Origin: Agathobacter sp.
GTDB lineage: Bacteria; Bacillota; Clostridia; Lachnospirales; Lachnospiraceae
Length of the DNA stretch: 64,000 bases
Direction: 5' to 3'
Assembly: GCA_022769125.1 (NCBI GenBank)
Contig: JALEKN010000055.1
Span: 1 to 64,000 of the forward strand
Positions 27,011 through 35,238 of the stretch are shown piece by piece. Under the pieces are notes generated by a model. The model saw only the letters and a list, made by a program, of their open reading frames with translations. It did not search any database and was not told the DNA's origin. Made by a program: the position numbers and the translations under genes. The first letter of the stretch is position 1, and the number at the start of each line of letters is the position of its first letter.

Positions 27011-27039
27011 TTTACAATAGCCGCCCAGATACATATAAT
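27011..27039 (+). promoter_or_regulatory. Promoter of the cystine/methionine transporter operon
   Basis: TTTACA (27011-27016) and TATAAT (27034-27039) are separated by 17 bases. The transcript would begin near 27046, giving a leader of about 64 bases before ATG 27110. No S-box, T-box or other riboswitch is recognisable in it. Confidence 0.8.
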
Positions 27040-27109
27040 GAGAGAAAATAAAACCTACCGATGTTGTAGGAAAATGGGAGATTCGATCAACCGGAAAGGA
27101 AGCGACGAG

Positions 27110-27769
27110 ATGGATACGCAGTTTATAGCTGAATACGCACCGCTATACGTCAAGGCGGCGGGGCTGACACTTAGCATTGGTCTGATCGGAATCGCACTTT
27201 CATTGGTGGTAGGACTTCTGATCGCCTGTATCCAGTATTTTAAAGTACCGGTGCTAAAAACGATTGCAGCCATATACATCGAGCTATCCCGCAACACACC
27301 GCTTCTGGTACAACTGTTTTTGTTATACTTCGGATTGCCGAAAGCAGGCATCAGCATCAGTTCAAAGGGCTGTGCGATCATCGGGCTTTGCTTTCTGGGA
27401 GGCAGCTACATGGCGGAGGCGTTCCGGAGCGGAATCGAGTCGGTGGACAAAGGTCAGGAGGAATCGGCACTGGCGCTTGGAATGCGAAGAAGCCAGATCG
27501 TAAGATATGTGGTTCTTCCGCAGGCATTGTCCGTATCAGTCCCGGCACTGTGTGCAAACATGGTGTTCCTGATAAAAGAGACATCCGTATTCAGCGTTGT
27601 GGCGCTGGCAGATCTGATGTATGTGGCAAAGGATCTCATCGGACTCTACTACAAGACAGATGAAGCGTTGCTCATGCTGGTGGTTGCATATCTGATCATA
27701 CTGTTACCGATTACGATACTGGCAACGGTACTGGAGAGGAGGTTACGGTATGCAGGATTTGGGAATTAG
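27110..27769 (+). CDS. Polar amino acid (probably cystine) ABC transporter permease 1
   Basis: The 219-residue inner membrane protein has about five helices and the EAA loop (AFRSGIESVDKGQEESALALG) typical of HisM/GlnP-type permeases. The ELSRNTPLLVQLFLLYF segment is the family hallmark. ATG 27110 has AAAGGAAG upstream; an upstream ATG at 27038 lies inside the -10 element of the promoter and is unlikely to be used. It would pair with the permease encoded next. Cystine as substrate is inferred from the regulator and the flanking methionine transporter. Confidence 0.92.
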   Translation: MDTQFIAEYAPLYVKAAGLTLSIGLIGIALSLVVGLLIACIQYFKVPVLKTIAAIYIELSRNTPLLVQLFLLYFGLPKAGISISSKGCAIIGLCFLGGSYMAEAFRSGIESVDKGQEESALALGMRRSQIVRYVVLPQALSVSVPALCANMVFLIKETSVFSVVALADLMYVAKDLIGLYYKTDEALLMLVVAYLIILLPITILATVLERRLRYAGFGN

Positions 27770-28430
27770 AGTTCTGTTTATGGGAAACAACTTCGCAAGA
27801 CTTCTATACGGACTATGGATCACGATCCGGATCTCACTGATCGCGGTTGCACTGTCGATCGTGTTCGGCGTCCTGCTTGGAATGCTGATGACCGTCAAGA
27901 ATCCGGTCACAAAGACGCTGACAAAGATCTATCTGGAAATTGTCCGGATCATGCCGCAGCTCGTGTTACTGTTTTTGGTATTTTTCGGGCTGGCAAGATC
28001 GTTCCAGCTGAACTTATCCGGAGAATTGAGCGCGGTGATCGTGTTCACCATCTGGGGAACCGCAGAGATGGGAGATCTGGTGCGTGGCGCACTTATCTCC
28101 ATCCCGAAGCATCAATATGAGAGTGGTGCAGCAGTCGGGCTTACGCCAAAGCAGGTATACAGATACGTCATTATCCCACAGATTGTGACGAGACTGATTC
28201 CGCTGGCAATCAACCTGACAACACGAATGATAAAAACAACTTCGCTGGTCGCACTGATCGGAGTGGTCGAGGTGCTAAAGGTTGCACAGCAGATCGTCGA
28301 GGCGAACCGGTACACGGTTCCGGATGCGGCACTGTGGATATACGGAGAGATTTTCTTCCTATACTTTTTCACCTGCTGGCCGATCTCGCTGGCGGCAAAG
28401 CATCTGGAGAAAAAATGGAAAACAGCGTAG
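27750..28430 (+). CDS. Polar amino acid (probably cystine) ABC transporter permease 2
   Basis: This second permease of the HisQ/HisM family has 226 residues and about five helices. It has the IVRIMPQLVLLFLVFFG hallmark segment and an EAA loop (RGALISIPKHQYESGAAVGL). Its ATG lies 20 bases inside the end of the first permease gene, with GGAGAGGAGG before it, so the two are translated in a coupled way and probably form a heterodimer. A 48-base gap leads to the ATPase gene. Confidence 0.92.
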   Translation: MQDLGIRVLFMGNNFARLLYGLWITIRISLIAVALSIVFGVLLGMLMTVKNPVTKTLTKIYLEIVRIMPQLVLLFLVFFGLARSFQLNLSGELSAVIVFTIWGTAEMGDLVRGALISIPKHQYESGAAVGLTPKQVYRYVIIPQIVTRLIPLAINLTTRMIKTTSLVALIGVVEVLKVAQQIVEANRYTVPDAALWIYGEIFFLYFFTCWPISLAAKHLEKKWKTA

Positions 28431-28478
28431 GCTGCAAATTACAGACAATAACGACTTCCAAGAAAATGAGGTGAGAAT

Positions 28479-29243
28479 ATGGCAGAACAGCCGGTTGTAC
28501 TGGAAGCAAAGCATATCAGTAAAAATTATGGCGAGGGAGAAGTGCTAAGCGATGTTTCCCTTTCCTTACATAAGGGAGAGGTGATCGTGGTGATCGGTCC
28601 CTCCGGATGCGGAAAAAGCACCTTCCTTCGATGTATGAACGGGCTGGAGCAGATTCAGTCCGGACAGATTCTCTTAGATGGGGAAGTGATCACGGAGGGC
28701 AAGACCAACTGGCCGAAGGTCAGACAGAAGATCGGAATGGTTTTCCAGAATTACGAACTGTTTCCACACATGAGTGTGCTTGACAATATTATTTTAGGCC
28801 CCGTTAAGGTGCAGGGCAGACAAAAGAAGGAAGCAATCGAGGAAGCAGAAAAGTTACTTGACCGTGTCGGGCTTTTGGATAAGAAGGATGCATATCCAAG
28901 ACAGCTGTCCGGCGGGCAGAAGCAACGTGTTGCGATCGTGCGGGCGCTCATCTTAAAACCGGAGATCCTTCTTATGGACGAGATCACGGCAGCACTCGAC
29001 CCGGAGATGGTCAGAGAGGTTTTGGATGTTGTCGTAGAACTTGCGGCAGAGGGTTACACGATGCTTATCGTGACACATGAGATGCAATTCGCGAGAGCGG
29101 TTGCAGACAAGATCATTTTCTTAGATGGCGGAAAGAGCGTAGAAGCGGCTCCGCCGGAAGAATTTTTCACACAGCCAGAAACCGATCGCGCAAGACGGTT
29201 TTTGAATACATTTATTTATACAAGAGGAGGAGAAAAAGCATGA
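28479..29243 (+). CDS. Polar amino acid (probably cystine) ABC transporter ATPase
   Basis: The 254-residue protein is an ABC ATPase of the GlnQ/HisP type. It has Walker A GPSGCGKST (about 42-50), Q-loop VFQNYELFPH, signature LSGGQKQR, Walker B ILLMDEITAALDP and H-loop THE. It powers uptake through the two permeases encoded upstream. AATGAGGTGAGA precedes the ATG. The stop overlaps the next start by four bases (ATGA), tying it to the binding-protein fusion gene. Confidence 0.95.
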   Translation: MAEQPVVLEAKHISKNYGEGEVLSDVSLSLHKGEVIVVIGPSGCGKSTFLRCMNGLEQIQSGQILLDGEVITEGKTNWPKVRQKIGMVFQNYELFPHMSVLDNIILGPVKVQGRQKKEAIEEAEKLLDRVGLLDKKDAYPRQLSGGQKQRVAIVRALILKPEILLMDEITAALDPEMVREVLDVVVELAAEGYTMLIVTHEMQFARAVADKIIFLDGGKSVEAAPPEEFFTQPETDRARRFLNTFIYTRGGEKA

Positions 29244-30886
29244 AAAAGATTCTGACATTATTACTGGCACTTGTTTTAGCATTGGGAGCTTTTGTGGGTT
29301 GTGGCAGCTCAGATAAGACTTCCGATTCAGGCGATGGAAATGTTGTTTACCGTACCATTGATGAGATTAAGGAGAGCGGAACAATCAAGATCGGCGTTTT
29401 CAGCGACAAAAACCCATTCGGTTATGTAGATGAGAATGGAGATTATCAGGGATACGATATTTATTTTGGTGACAGACTCGCAAAGGATCTGGGCGTGGAA
29501 GTAGAGTATGTATCTACGGACGCTGCAAACCGTGTTGAGTATTTGAAATCCGGCAAGGTGGATATTATCCTTGCAAATTTCACCGTGACCGCAGAGAGAG
29601 CGGAATCCGTTGATTTTGCACTTCCTTACATGAAGGTGGCACTTGGCGTTGTATCACCGGACAGCGCACTGATCACATCCGCAGATGAGTTAAACGGCAA
29701 GAAACTGATTGTTACAAAGGGAACCACAGCAGAGACTTATTTCTCAGAAAACTACCCGGACATTGAGCTGGTTAAGTTTGACCAGTACACCGAAGCTTAC
29801 AACGCACTGTTAGACGGAAGAGGAGATGCATTCTCCACAGACAACACTGAGGTTCTTGCATGGGCGTTACAGAACGACGGATTCAGCGTAGGAATTGAAT
29901 CTATTGGTAACTTGGACACCATTGCACCGGCAGTATCCAAAGGAAATGAAACCTTATTAACATGGATTAATGATGAGATTAAGGCACTTGCCGACGAGCA
30001 GTTCTTCCATGCAGATTACAAGGCAACTCTTGAGCCGGTATACGGAAGCTCAGTTGACATTGACAGCCTTGTAGTAGAGGGTGGCGTAGTAGAAGGAACG
30101 GCAGATGATGCAGCGGCAGACGATACAACGGATGATGCACAGCAGGTAGAGGAGAAAGGAACCATCAAGGTTGCAGCAAGCGCAACTCCACATGCCGAAA
30201 TACTTGAGCAGGCAAAGCCGCTTCTCGCAGCAAAGGGCTGGAACCTGGAAGTGACTGTATTTGATGATTATGTACAGCCGAACCTTGTAGTAGAAAGCGG
30301 AGATTTTGATGCGAACTACTTCCAGCACATTCCGTATCTTGATAACTTCAATGAGGAGAACGGAACACACTTAGTAAATGCAGGCGGTATTCACTATGAA
30401 CCATTTGGAATCTACCCGGGAACCAAGAGCTCACTTGAGGAACTTGCAGACGGAGATACCATTGCAGTTCCAAATGATACCACAAACGAGGCAAGAGCAC
30501 TTCTTCTGTTACAGGATAACGGAATTATTACATTAAAGGATGGCGCAGGACTTAACGCAACCGTAAAGGATATCGAGGACAACCCGAAGAACATCAAGAT
30601 TCAGGAGCTCGAGGCTGCACAGGTAGCCAGAGTAAAAGATGAGGTCGCATTTGTTGTATTAAATGGTAATTATGCACTTCAGGCGGGATTTTCTGTAGCA
30701 AAGGATTCTATTGCTTATGAGAAATCCGATTCCGAGGCAGCAAAGACTTATGTAAATGTTATTGCAGTAAAGGAAGGCAATGAGAACAGCGAAGCAATCC
30801 AGGCATTGATTGAAACCTTAAAGTCTGATGAAATTACAAACTATATCAATGACACCTATGATGGTGCAGTAATTCCATTCAACTAG
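29240..30886 (+). CDS. Double solute-binding lipoprotein: family 3 domain fused to a MetQ/NlpA domain
   Basis: A lipoprotein signal peptide with lipobox Cys21 (AFVGC) anchors the 548-residue protein outside the membrane. Residues 37-272 are a family 3 binding protein (SGTIKIGVFSDKNPFGYVD; DGRGDAFSTDN) for polar amino acids, probably cystine. Residues 275-302 are an acidic Ala/Asp/Thr linker. Residues 303-548 are a complete NlpA/MetQ domain (KVAASATPHAEIL, DANYFQHIPYLDNF, GGIHYEPFGIYPG), the methionine-binding family. The gene lies between the cystine-type ABC genes and metN-metI, and no separate metQ is visible. One anchored protein therefore seems to serve both transporters. The reading frame is open throughout, so this is not an assembly of two adjacent genes. 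Confidence 0.93.
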   Translation: MKKILTLLLALVLALGAFVGCGSSDKTSDSGDGNVVYRTIDEIKESGTIKIGVFSDKNPFGYVDENGDYQGYDIYFGDRLAKDLGVEVEYVSTDAANRVEYLKSGKVDIILANFTVTAERAESVDFALPYMKVALGVVSPDSALITSADELNGKKLIVTKGTTAETYFSENYPDIELVKFDQYTEAYNALLDGRGDAFSTDNTEVLAWALQNDGFSVGIESIGNLDTIAPAVSKGNETLLTWINDEIKALADEQFFHADYKATLEPVYGSSVDIDSLVVEGGVVEGTADDAAADDTTDDAQQVEEKGTIKVAASATPHAEILEQAKPLLAAKGWNLEVTVFDDYVQPNLVVESGDFDANYFQHIPYLDNFNEENGTHLVNAGGIHYEPFGIYPGTKSSLEELADGDTIAVPNDTTNEARALLLLQDNGIITLKDGAGLNATVKDIEDNPKNIKIQELEAAQVARVKDEVAFVVLNGNYALQAGFSVAKDSIAYEKSDSEAAKTYVNVIAVKEGNENSEAIQALIETLKSDEITNYINDTYDGAVIPFN

Positions 30887-30904
30887 TTCATCCATACGGA
30901 AGGT

Positions 30905-30931
30905 AAAAGTGTGCGCCGGGCGCACACTTTT
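30905..30931 (+). terminator. Hairpin between the binding-protein fusion and metN
   Basis: AAAAGTGTGCGCC and GGCGCACACTTTT form a nearly perfect palindrome with a minimal loop. Only four Ts follow, so it is probably a partial terminator or an mRNA-stabilising stem. That would give more binding protein than MetN and MetI. Confidence 0.7.
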
Positions 30932-31022
30932 GCGCGTTGTGAAAACGTTGCGTGGTGGAAAGAGTTTGCAGGAACGAAATTTGTACAATGGGATTTTGAG
31001 TACTTAGAAAGAGAGAGGACGC

Positions 31023-32033
31023 ATGGAAGAAATTATACGCGCTGTAAATATCAGCAAGACATTTCAAACAAGCGATGGCACGGTGGATGCGGTAAAGAAT
31101 GTCAGCTTTTCCATTGAGAAAGGAGACATTTTCGGAATCATCGGACTTTCCGGAGCAGGCAAGAGTACGTTGGTACGTTGTCTGAACCTGCTCGAAAAGC
31201 CGAATGAAGGTGAGATTTTCATTGATGGCAAGGACATTATGAAGCTTAAAGCGTGGGAACTGCGAAAGAAGCGGCAGGAGATCGGAATGATTTTCCAGCA
31301 TTTCAATCTGCTTATGCAAAGGAGCGTGTTAGACAATGTATGCTTTCCGATGGAGATTGCAGGCATACACAAAAAGGAAGCGAAGAAGCGTGCAATGCAG
31401 TATCTTGAGACGGTAGGATTAAGTGATAAGGCAAAGGCATATCCGGCGCAGCTGTCTGGGGGCCAGAAGCAGCGGGTGGCAATTGCGAGGGTCCTTGCAA
31501 GTGATCCAAAGATTCTTCTCTGTGACGAAGCTACAAGTGCACTTGATCCGCAGACAACAAAGTCCATTCTGGCTCTGCTTAAGGAAATTAATCAGAAATA
31601 CGGAATCACAATCGTTGTCATCACGCATGAAATGGCTGTTATTCAGGAAATCTGCACGAAGGTTGCAGTGCTTGACCATGGAAGCATTGCGGAGATCGGT
31701 TCTGTGGAGGAGCTGTTCCGTGCACCAAAGACGGAAGCAGCTAGGAAGCTGATATTTAATGATTTTTCCTATGTGCCACAGATGAACGGAAAGCGCATGA
31801 TCCGTGTTACCTTTGATGGCAAGACTGCCTTCGAGCCATTGATTGGCAATGTGATCCTGGAATACCATACCCCGCTTAATATTCTCTATGCCAACACGCG
31901 CACAATAAATGGAAATGCCGAGGGAGAGATGATTCTGCAATTGCCGGAATCAGAGAAAATTGCGGATGGCATGATTGCATATTTTAGGGAAAAGAATCTT
32001 GGAGTAGAGGAGGTGGATTCCATTGTTGGATGA
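31023..32033 (+). CDS. metN: Methionine ABC transporter ATPase with NIL domain
   Basis: The 336-residue protein has Walker A GLSGAGKST, Q-loop IFQHFNLL, signature LSGGQKQR, Walker B LLCDEATSALDP and H-loop THE. A C-terminal NIL domain (about 262-336) binds methionine for feedback inhibition in E. coli MetN. It overlaps metI by 11 bases. AGAGAGGACGC precedes the ATG. The binding protein is supplied in the fused gene 136 bases upstream. Confidence 0.95.
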   Translation: MEEIIRAVNISKTFQTSDGTVDAVKNVSFSIEKGDIFGIIGLSGAGKSTLVRCLNLLEKPNEGEIFIDGKDIMKLKAWELRKKRQEIGMIFQHFNLLMQRSVLDNVCFPMEIAGIHKKEAKKRAMQYLETVGLSDKAKAYPAQLSGGQKQRVAIARVLASDPKILLCDEATSALDPQTTKSILALLKEINQKYGITIVVITHEMAVIQEICTKVAVLDHGSIAEIGSVEELFRAPKTEAARKLIFNDFSYVPQMNGKRMIRVTFDGKTAFEPLIGNVILEYHTPLNILYANTRTINGNAEGEMILQLPESEKIADGMIAYFREKNLGVEEVDSIVG

Positions 32034-32685
32034 AACAATTAGAAACATGCTGCTGGAGGGAACGGTAGCGACATTGTACATGACATTGCTGTCAACCTTT
32101 TTTGGATATCTGATCGGTCTGCCGATGGGGATCATTCTTGCGGTCACGGATAAGGAGGGAATCCGCCCAAATGCTGTTGTATATCGAATATTAGATTTCA
32201 TTGTCAATCTTACTCGAAGCATTCCATTTTTGATCCTTCTTATTCTGGTTATGCCGCTTACGAAGTTGATTGTTGGACAAAGCTACGGTGCAGTGGCAAC
32301 TATTGTACCGCTTACGATTGCTGCGGCACCATTTATCGGACGTATGGTGGAATCATCCTTAAAGGAAGTGGACAAAGGTGTGATTGAAGCTGCACAGAGT
32401 ATGGGCGCCGGAACATTTACAATCATATGGAAGGTTCTCCTTGCCGAAGCAAGAACCTCCCTTCTGGTTGGAGTAACCATTGCCATCGGTACAATCCTTG
32501 GATATTCCGCAATGGCGGGTGTGGTCGGCGGTGGCGGACTAGGTGACATCGCAATCCGTTACGGTTATTACCGTTATGAGACAGACATCATGATCGTTAC
32601 GATCGTCATTCTGGTAGTCCTTGTCCAAATTCTTCAAGGCCTTGGCATGATGTTATCCAAGAAACTTGACCGAAGACATACCTAA
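32023..32685 (+). CDS. metI: Methionine ABC transporter permease
   Basis: The 220-residue protein has five membrane helices and the MetI-type EAA loop (ESSLKEVDKGVIEAAQSMGA). VNLTRSIPFLILLILVMPLT and AGVVGGGGLGDIAIRYGY are typical for the family. The start is TTG 32023 (or the next TTG at 32026) with AGAGGAGG upstream, inside the end of metN. It completes a MetNI transporter; the substrate is methionine or a related sulfur compound. The large palindrome at 32694 begins nine bases after the stop codon. Confidence 0.94.
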   Translation: MLDETIRNMLLEGTVATLYMTLLSTFFGYLIGLPMGIILAVTDKEGIRPNAVVYRILDFIVNLTRSIPFLILLILVMPLTKLIVGQSYGAVATIVPLTIAAAPFIGRMVESSLKEVDKGVIEAAQSMGAGTFTIIWKVLLAEARTSLLVGVTIAIGTILGYSAMAGVVGGGGLGDIAIRYGYYRYETDIMIVTIVILVVLVQILQGLGMMLSKKLDRRHT

Positions 32686-32693
32686 TGCATATA

Positions 32694-33229
32694 AAATGCG
32701 AACCTCCTTTTGTAGAACATGTATATCTTCTCTTTTAACATTCCCTTTTGAGAGAAAAGCGATTCTGCAAAAATTGGAGAAATTCTTTCAGCCGACTTGA
32801 GGGTGAATGGAGCCTGTCTTATAACGGCTTTGACACTCCAAGCCCGACTGCTATGTATCAGGCGGACCTGCGGTCGGACTTCCTAGTTTGTCTAAGCGGG
32901 TGACCTCACGAAGTTGATATTAGGAGCATGCGGCTCAAAACTCGCAATATATGTATTTTATAAATATACATTACGAGCTCAGACAGTCACCGCATGCTCC
33001 CATTTCGTTCGGTTCACCCGCAAAGACAAACACGAAAGTCCTCAAACGCATGTTCCGTCTGATGCATACAGCCGGGCAGGAGTGCTCAAACCTTTAGAAG
33101 ACAGGATTAATATAAAAACCCTCAAGTCGGTTGAATTAGAATTTCACAATTTTTAGCAGTGCTTTTCCATCAAAAGCGGGATGTTAAAAGAGAAAAAAGC
33201 ATTATCTAAATAAAAGGAGGTTCGCATTT
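32694..33229. repeat. 536-bp giant imperfect palindrome with 18-bp perfect terminal inverted repeats
   Basis: The first 18 bases (32694-32711) are the exact reverse complement of the last 18 (33212-33229). Inside, the two halves of about 265 bases stay aligned as imperfect complements all the way to the centre near 32962. Perfect blocks are 32730-32741 with 33181-33192, 32792-32804 with 33118-33130, 32896-32903 with 33014-33021, 32885-32893 with 33023-33031, and 32923-32933 with 32990-33000. A transcript would fold into one rod of over 200 base pairs. It contains no credible gene; a 243-base open frame at 32914 is judged incidental. It could be a MITE-like element, a large structured RNA, or a two-way terminator between metI and the convergent PHP gene. 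No target-site duplication is obvious. Confidence 0.9.
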
Positions 33230-33246
33230 GGTTTATGTATTGGTAG

Positions 33247-34050
33247 TTAGGGGAGCGGGAAAAATTCCGGCTTCCTTTTTTGAAATACGGTGTAGTAGGA
33301 GAATCCGGCAGCACGTAGAATTCCGGGTACTTTGGAAAAATCATAGGCAACATGCTCCGGCTTGTGGGCATCGGCACCGATGGTGATGATCTCACCTCCG
33401 AGTTCCCGGTAGCGCTTAAGGATCTTCTCGGTTGGATGAGGATGACCGAGTCCGTATTTAAAGCCGGCGGTATTGATCTCGATCCCTTTGCCGCGTTCGA
33501 TAAGCTCACAGAGAATGGTATCAAGAATATCAGCGTAAGCCTCATAGGAATAGTTTTGATTTTTGTTTGGCCCGTAGCGGACGACATAGTCAAGGTGTCC
33601 ATAAACATCGTAGTCTGCATCGGAGCGGATGTTGGACAGGATTGTCTCGAAATAGTGCCGATAAGCGGATTTCTCCGTCCGGTTCTCGTAATATGCAGGA
33701 TAGTAGATGTCCATGCAATCGACACAATGAGACGAACCAATGACAAAGTCGAACGGATAGGAGCGGGTAATGGCACGGTTCTGCTCTGTTACGTGGGTCT
33801 GCAGTCCAACTTCGATTCCCCAGAGAATCGGAAGATGCGAGGTATATTTTTTGCGCAATGCCGCAATGCTGGTCTGATAGGAATCAATGTCCAATGAGAA
33901 AAGACCGGGGTCCTCGCGGTAATCCAGATCCAGATGATCGGTAAAACAGATACCATCAAGACCTTTATCAATAGCGGAACGAATCATAGACTCTGCGGGG
34001 GCATCACTGTCGCCGGAAAAACGGCAGTGCATGTGGGTATCCCAAAGCAT
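33247..34050 (-). CDS. Histidinol-phosphatase-like PHP-family phosphatase
   Basis: The 267-residue protein has the PHP metal-binding motifs: DTHMHCRFSGD at the N-terminus, CFTDHLDLDY, GIEVGL, GSSHCVD, YGHLDYVVRY and GADAHKP at the end. This fits HisK/HisJ-type histidinol-phosphate phosphatases of Firmicutes, which catalyse the eighth step of histidine synthesis. Other PHP hydrolases look similar. ATG 34050 has AAGGGAG seven bases upstream; an ATG at 34137 would add 29 atypical residues. No other his genes are nearby, so the histidine role is inferred from the family. Confidence 0.88.
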   Translation of the reverse strand: MLWDTHMHCRFSGDSDAPAESMIRSAIDKGLDGICFTDHLDLDYREDPGLFSLDIDSYQTSIAALRKKYTSHLPILWGIEVGLQTHVTEQNRAITRSYPFDFVIGSSHCVDCMDIYYPAYYENRTEKSAYRHYFETILSNIRSDADYDVYGHLDYVVRYGPNKNQNYSYEAYADILDTILCELIERGKGIEINTAGFKYGLGHPHPTEKILKRYRELGGEIITIGADAHKPEHVAYDFSKVPGILRAAGFSYYTVFQKRKPEFFPLP

Positions 34051-34289
34051 ATAAAATCTCCCTTCTGTAAAAAAAATAAAATCGGTTAAATGCGTCCGGC
34101 TGTCAGGCAACCAGATGAACATAGTGCGTGATGGCATTGATTACAAGATCCATCTGCAAAGGCTTGAATTTGTCATTCATTATAACCTTATAAAGTAAAA
34201 ATAGGAAGTGCTTCAACTACAAAATATGCCGTTTTTATTGCACGCTGCCGTTGGTGTGTGCTATAAAGAATTGGGGAGACAAACTTGCA

Positions 34290-35117
34290 ATGATGAGAAA
34301 AAATGGGTTTAAGAAAAAACACAGAATAAGGGCTAAAAGAAGAAAAAGGCAGTTGTGGCGCAGGACAGGTCTGGCAATTGCCGGAGTTGTCCTGCTGGCG
34401 GTCCTTATCTATGCAGGAAGCAGAGACAGGGCTGCTGTTGAGACAGTAAACGATCCGGCGGAACTGCCTCAGGAGGAAACACAGCAGCAGGAGATACAAC
34501 AGGAGACAGATACAGAACCAGATGGGGAATCAGAAACGACAGTGGACGCAGAGCCGGAACTGACAGGCAATCCTGTGGTAGTTATAGATGCCGGTCATGG
34601 AGGTAAGGATCAGGGGTGCGCCTACAGCAGTATTCTCGAAAAAGATATTAACTTAAATCTTGCCTTGCTTCTGCGGGAGGAACTGGAGGGAGAGGGAATT
34701 GAGACTGTAATGATCCGGGAGGATGATACTTTTGTATATCTGAACCGCAGGGTAGCTGCGGCGGAGAATGTAAAAGCGGATGTGTATGTGAGTATTCATG
34801 TAGATGCCTATCCGGGAGATCCTTCCATCCATGGAATCACCATTCACTATCAGGAGGGCGCAAGCGGCGGCAAAGCGCTCGCAGGGGATCTGTATGATGC
34901 ATTGGAGCAATCCGGGATCACAAAGATACGTGATATCATGGCATCGGATCTATATGTTTTGCGGAATACCTCCATGCCGGCAGTGCTTGTGGAAGTAGGA
35001 TTTCTCACCAACGCGGCAGACCGGGAAAATCTGCAATCGGAATCGTTTTCGAATGATCTGGTACAGTACCTTTCCGATGGAATTTTGCAATATCTGGAAC
35101 AAAAAACACAAGCCTAG
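34290..35117 (+). CDS. N-acetylmuramoyl-L-alanine amidase (Amidase_3), membrane-anchored
   Basis: After a very basic N-terminus one membrane helix (about 25-45) anchors the protein, followed by a Gln/Glu-rich linker (about 50-95). The catalytic zinc amidase domain spans 98-272. Zinc ligands are visible as His in IDAGHGG, Glu in ILEKDINL, His in SIHVDAY and the catalytic Glu in LVEVGFLTN. It cleaves the bond between MurNAc and the stem peptide of peptidoglycan, outside the cell. The start is ATG 34290 or the adjacent ATG 34293; GGGGAG lies 13 bases upstream, and a TTG at 34251 would extend it by 13 residues. A single gene, with gap following. Confidence 0.92.
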   Translation: MMRKNGFKKKHRIRAKRRKRQLWRRTGLAIAGVVLLAVLIYAGSRDRAAVETVNDPAELPQEETQQQEIQQETDTEPDGESETTVDAEPELTGNPVVVIDAGHGGKDQGCAYSSILEKDINLNLALLLREELEGEGIETVMIREDDTFVYLNRRVAAAENVKADVYVSIHVDAYPGDPSIHGITIHYQEGASGGKALAGDLYDALEQSGITKIRDIMASDLYVLRNTSMPAVLVEVGFLTNAADRENLQSESFSNDLVQYLSDGILQYLEQKTQA

Positions 35118-35149
35118 TGAAAAAATTAACAATCTTGAAGAAAAAGGGC

Positions 35150-35178
35150 TTGAACTTTCCGAAATTATTATGTAAAAT
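35150..35178 (+). promoter_or_regulatory. Promoter of gap
   Basis: TTGAAC (35150-35155) and TAAAAT (35173-35178) are exactly 17 bases apart; the leader to ATG 35239 is about 55 bases. The ribosome binding site is CTAGGAGGAATT. Confidence 0.8.
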
Positions 35179-35238
35179 AAAGAAAGCTTGGGAATACTGT
35201 TCCCATAATATATTTACAATTCTAGGAGGAATTAAAAC

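Noticed and set aside
27040-27109. S-box, T-box or other leader element before the cystine/methionine operon
   Set aside because: The leader is about 64 bases and has no recognisable aptamer; a LysR operator explains regulation better.
32914-33156. 80-residue open frame inside the giant palindrome
   Set aside because: It has no ribosome binding site or recognisable fold, and it crosses the palindrome centre, so its codons are fixed by pairing rather than by protein sequence.
33352-33897. 181-residue plus-strand open frame opposite the PHP phosphatase
   Set aside because: It is antisense to a gene with all PHP metal motifs, with no ribosome binding site.
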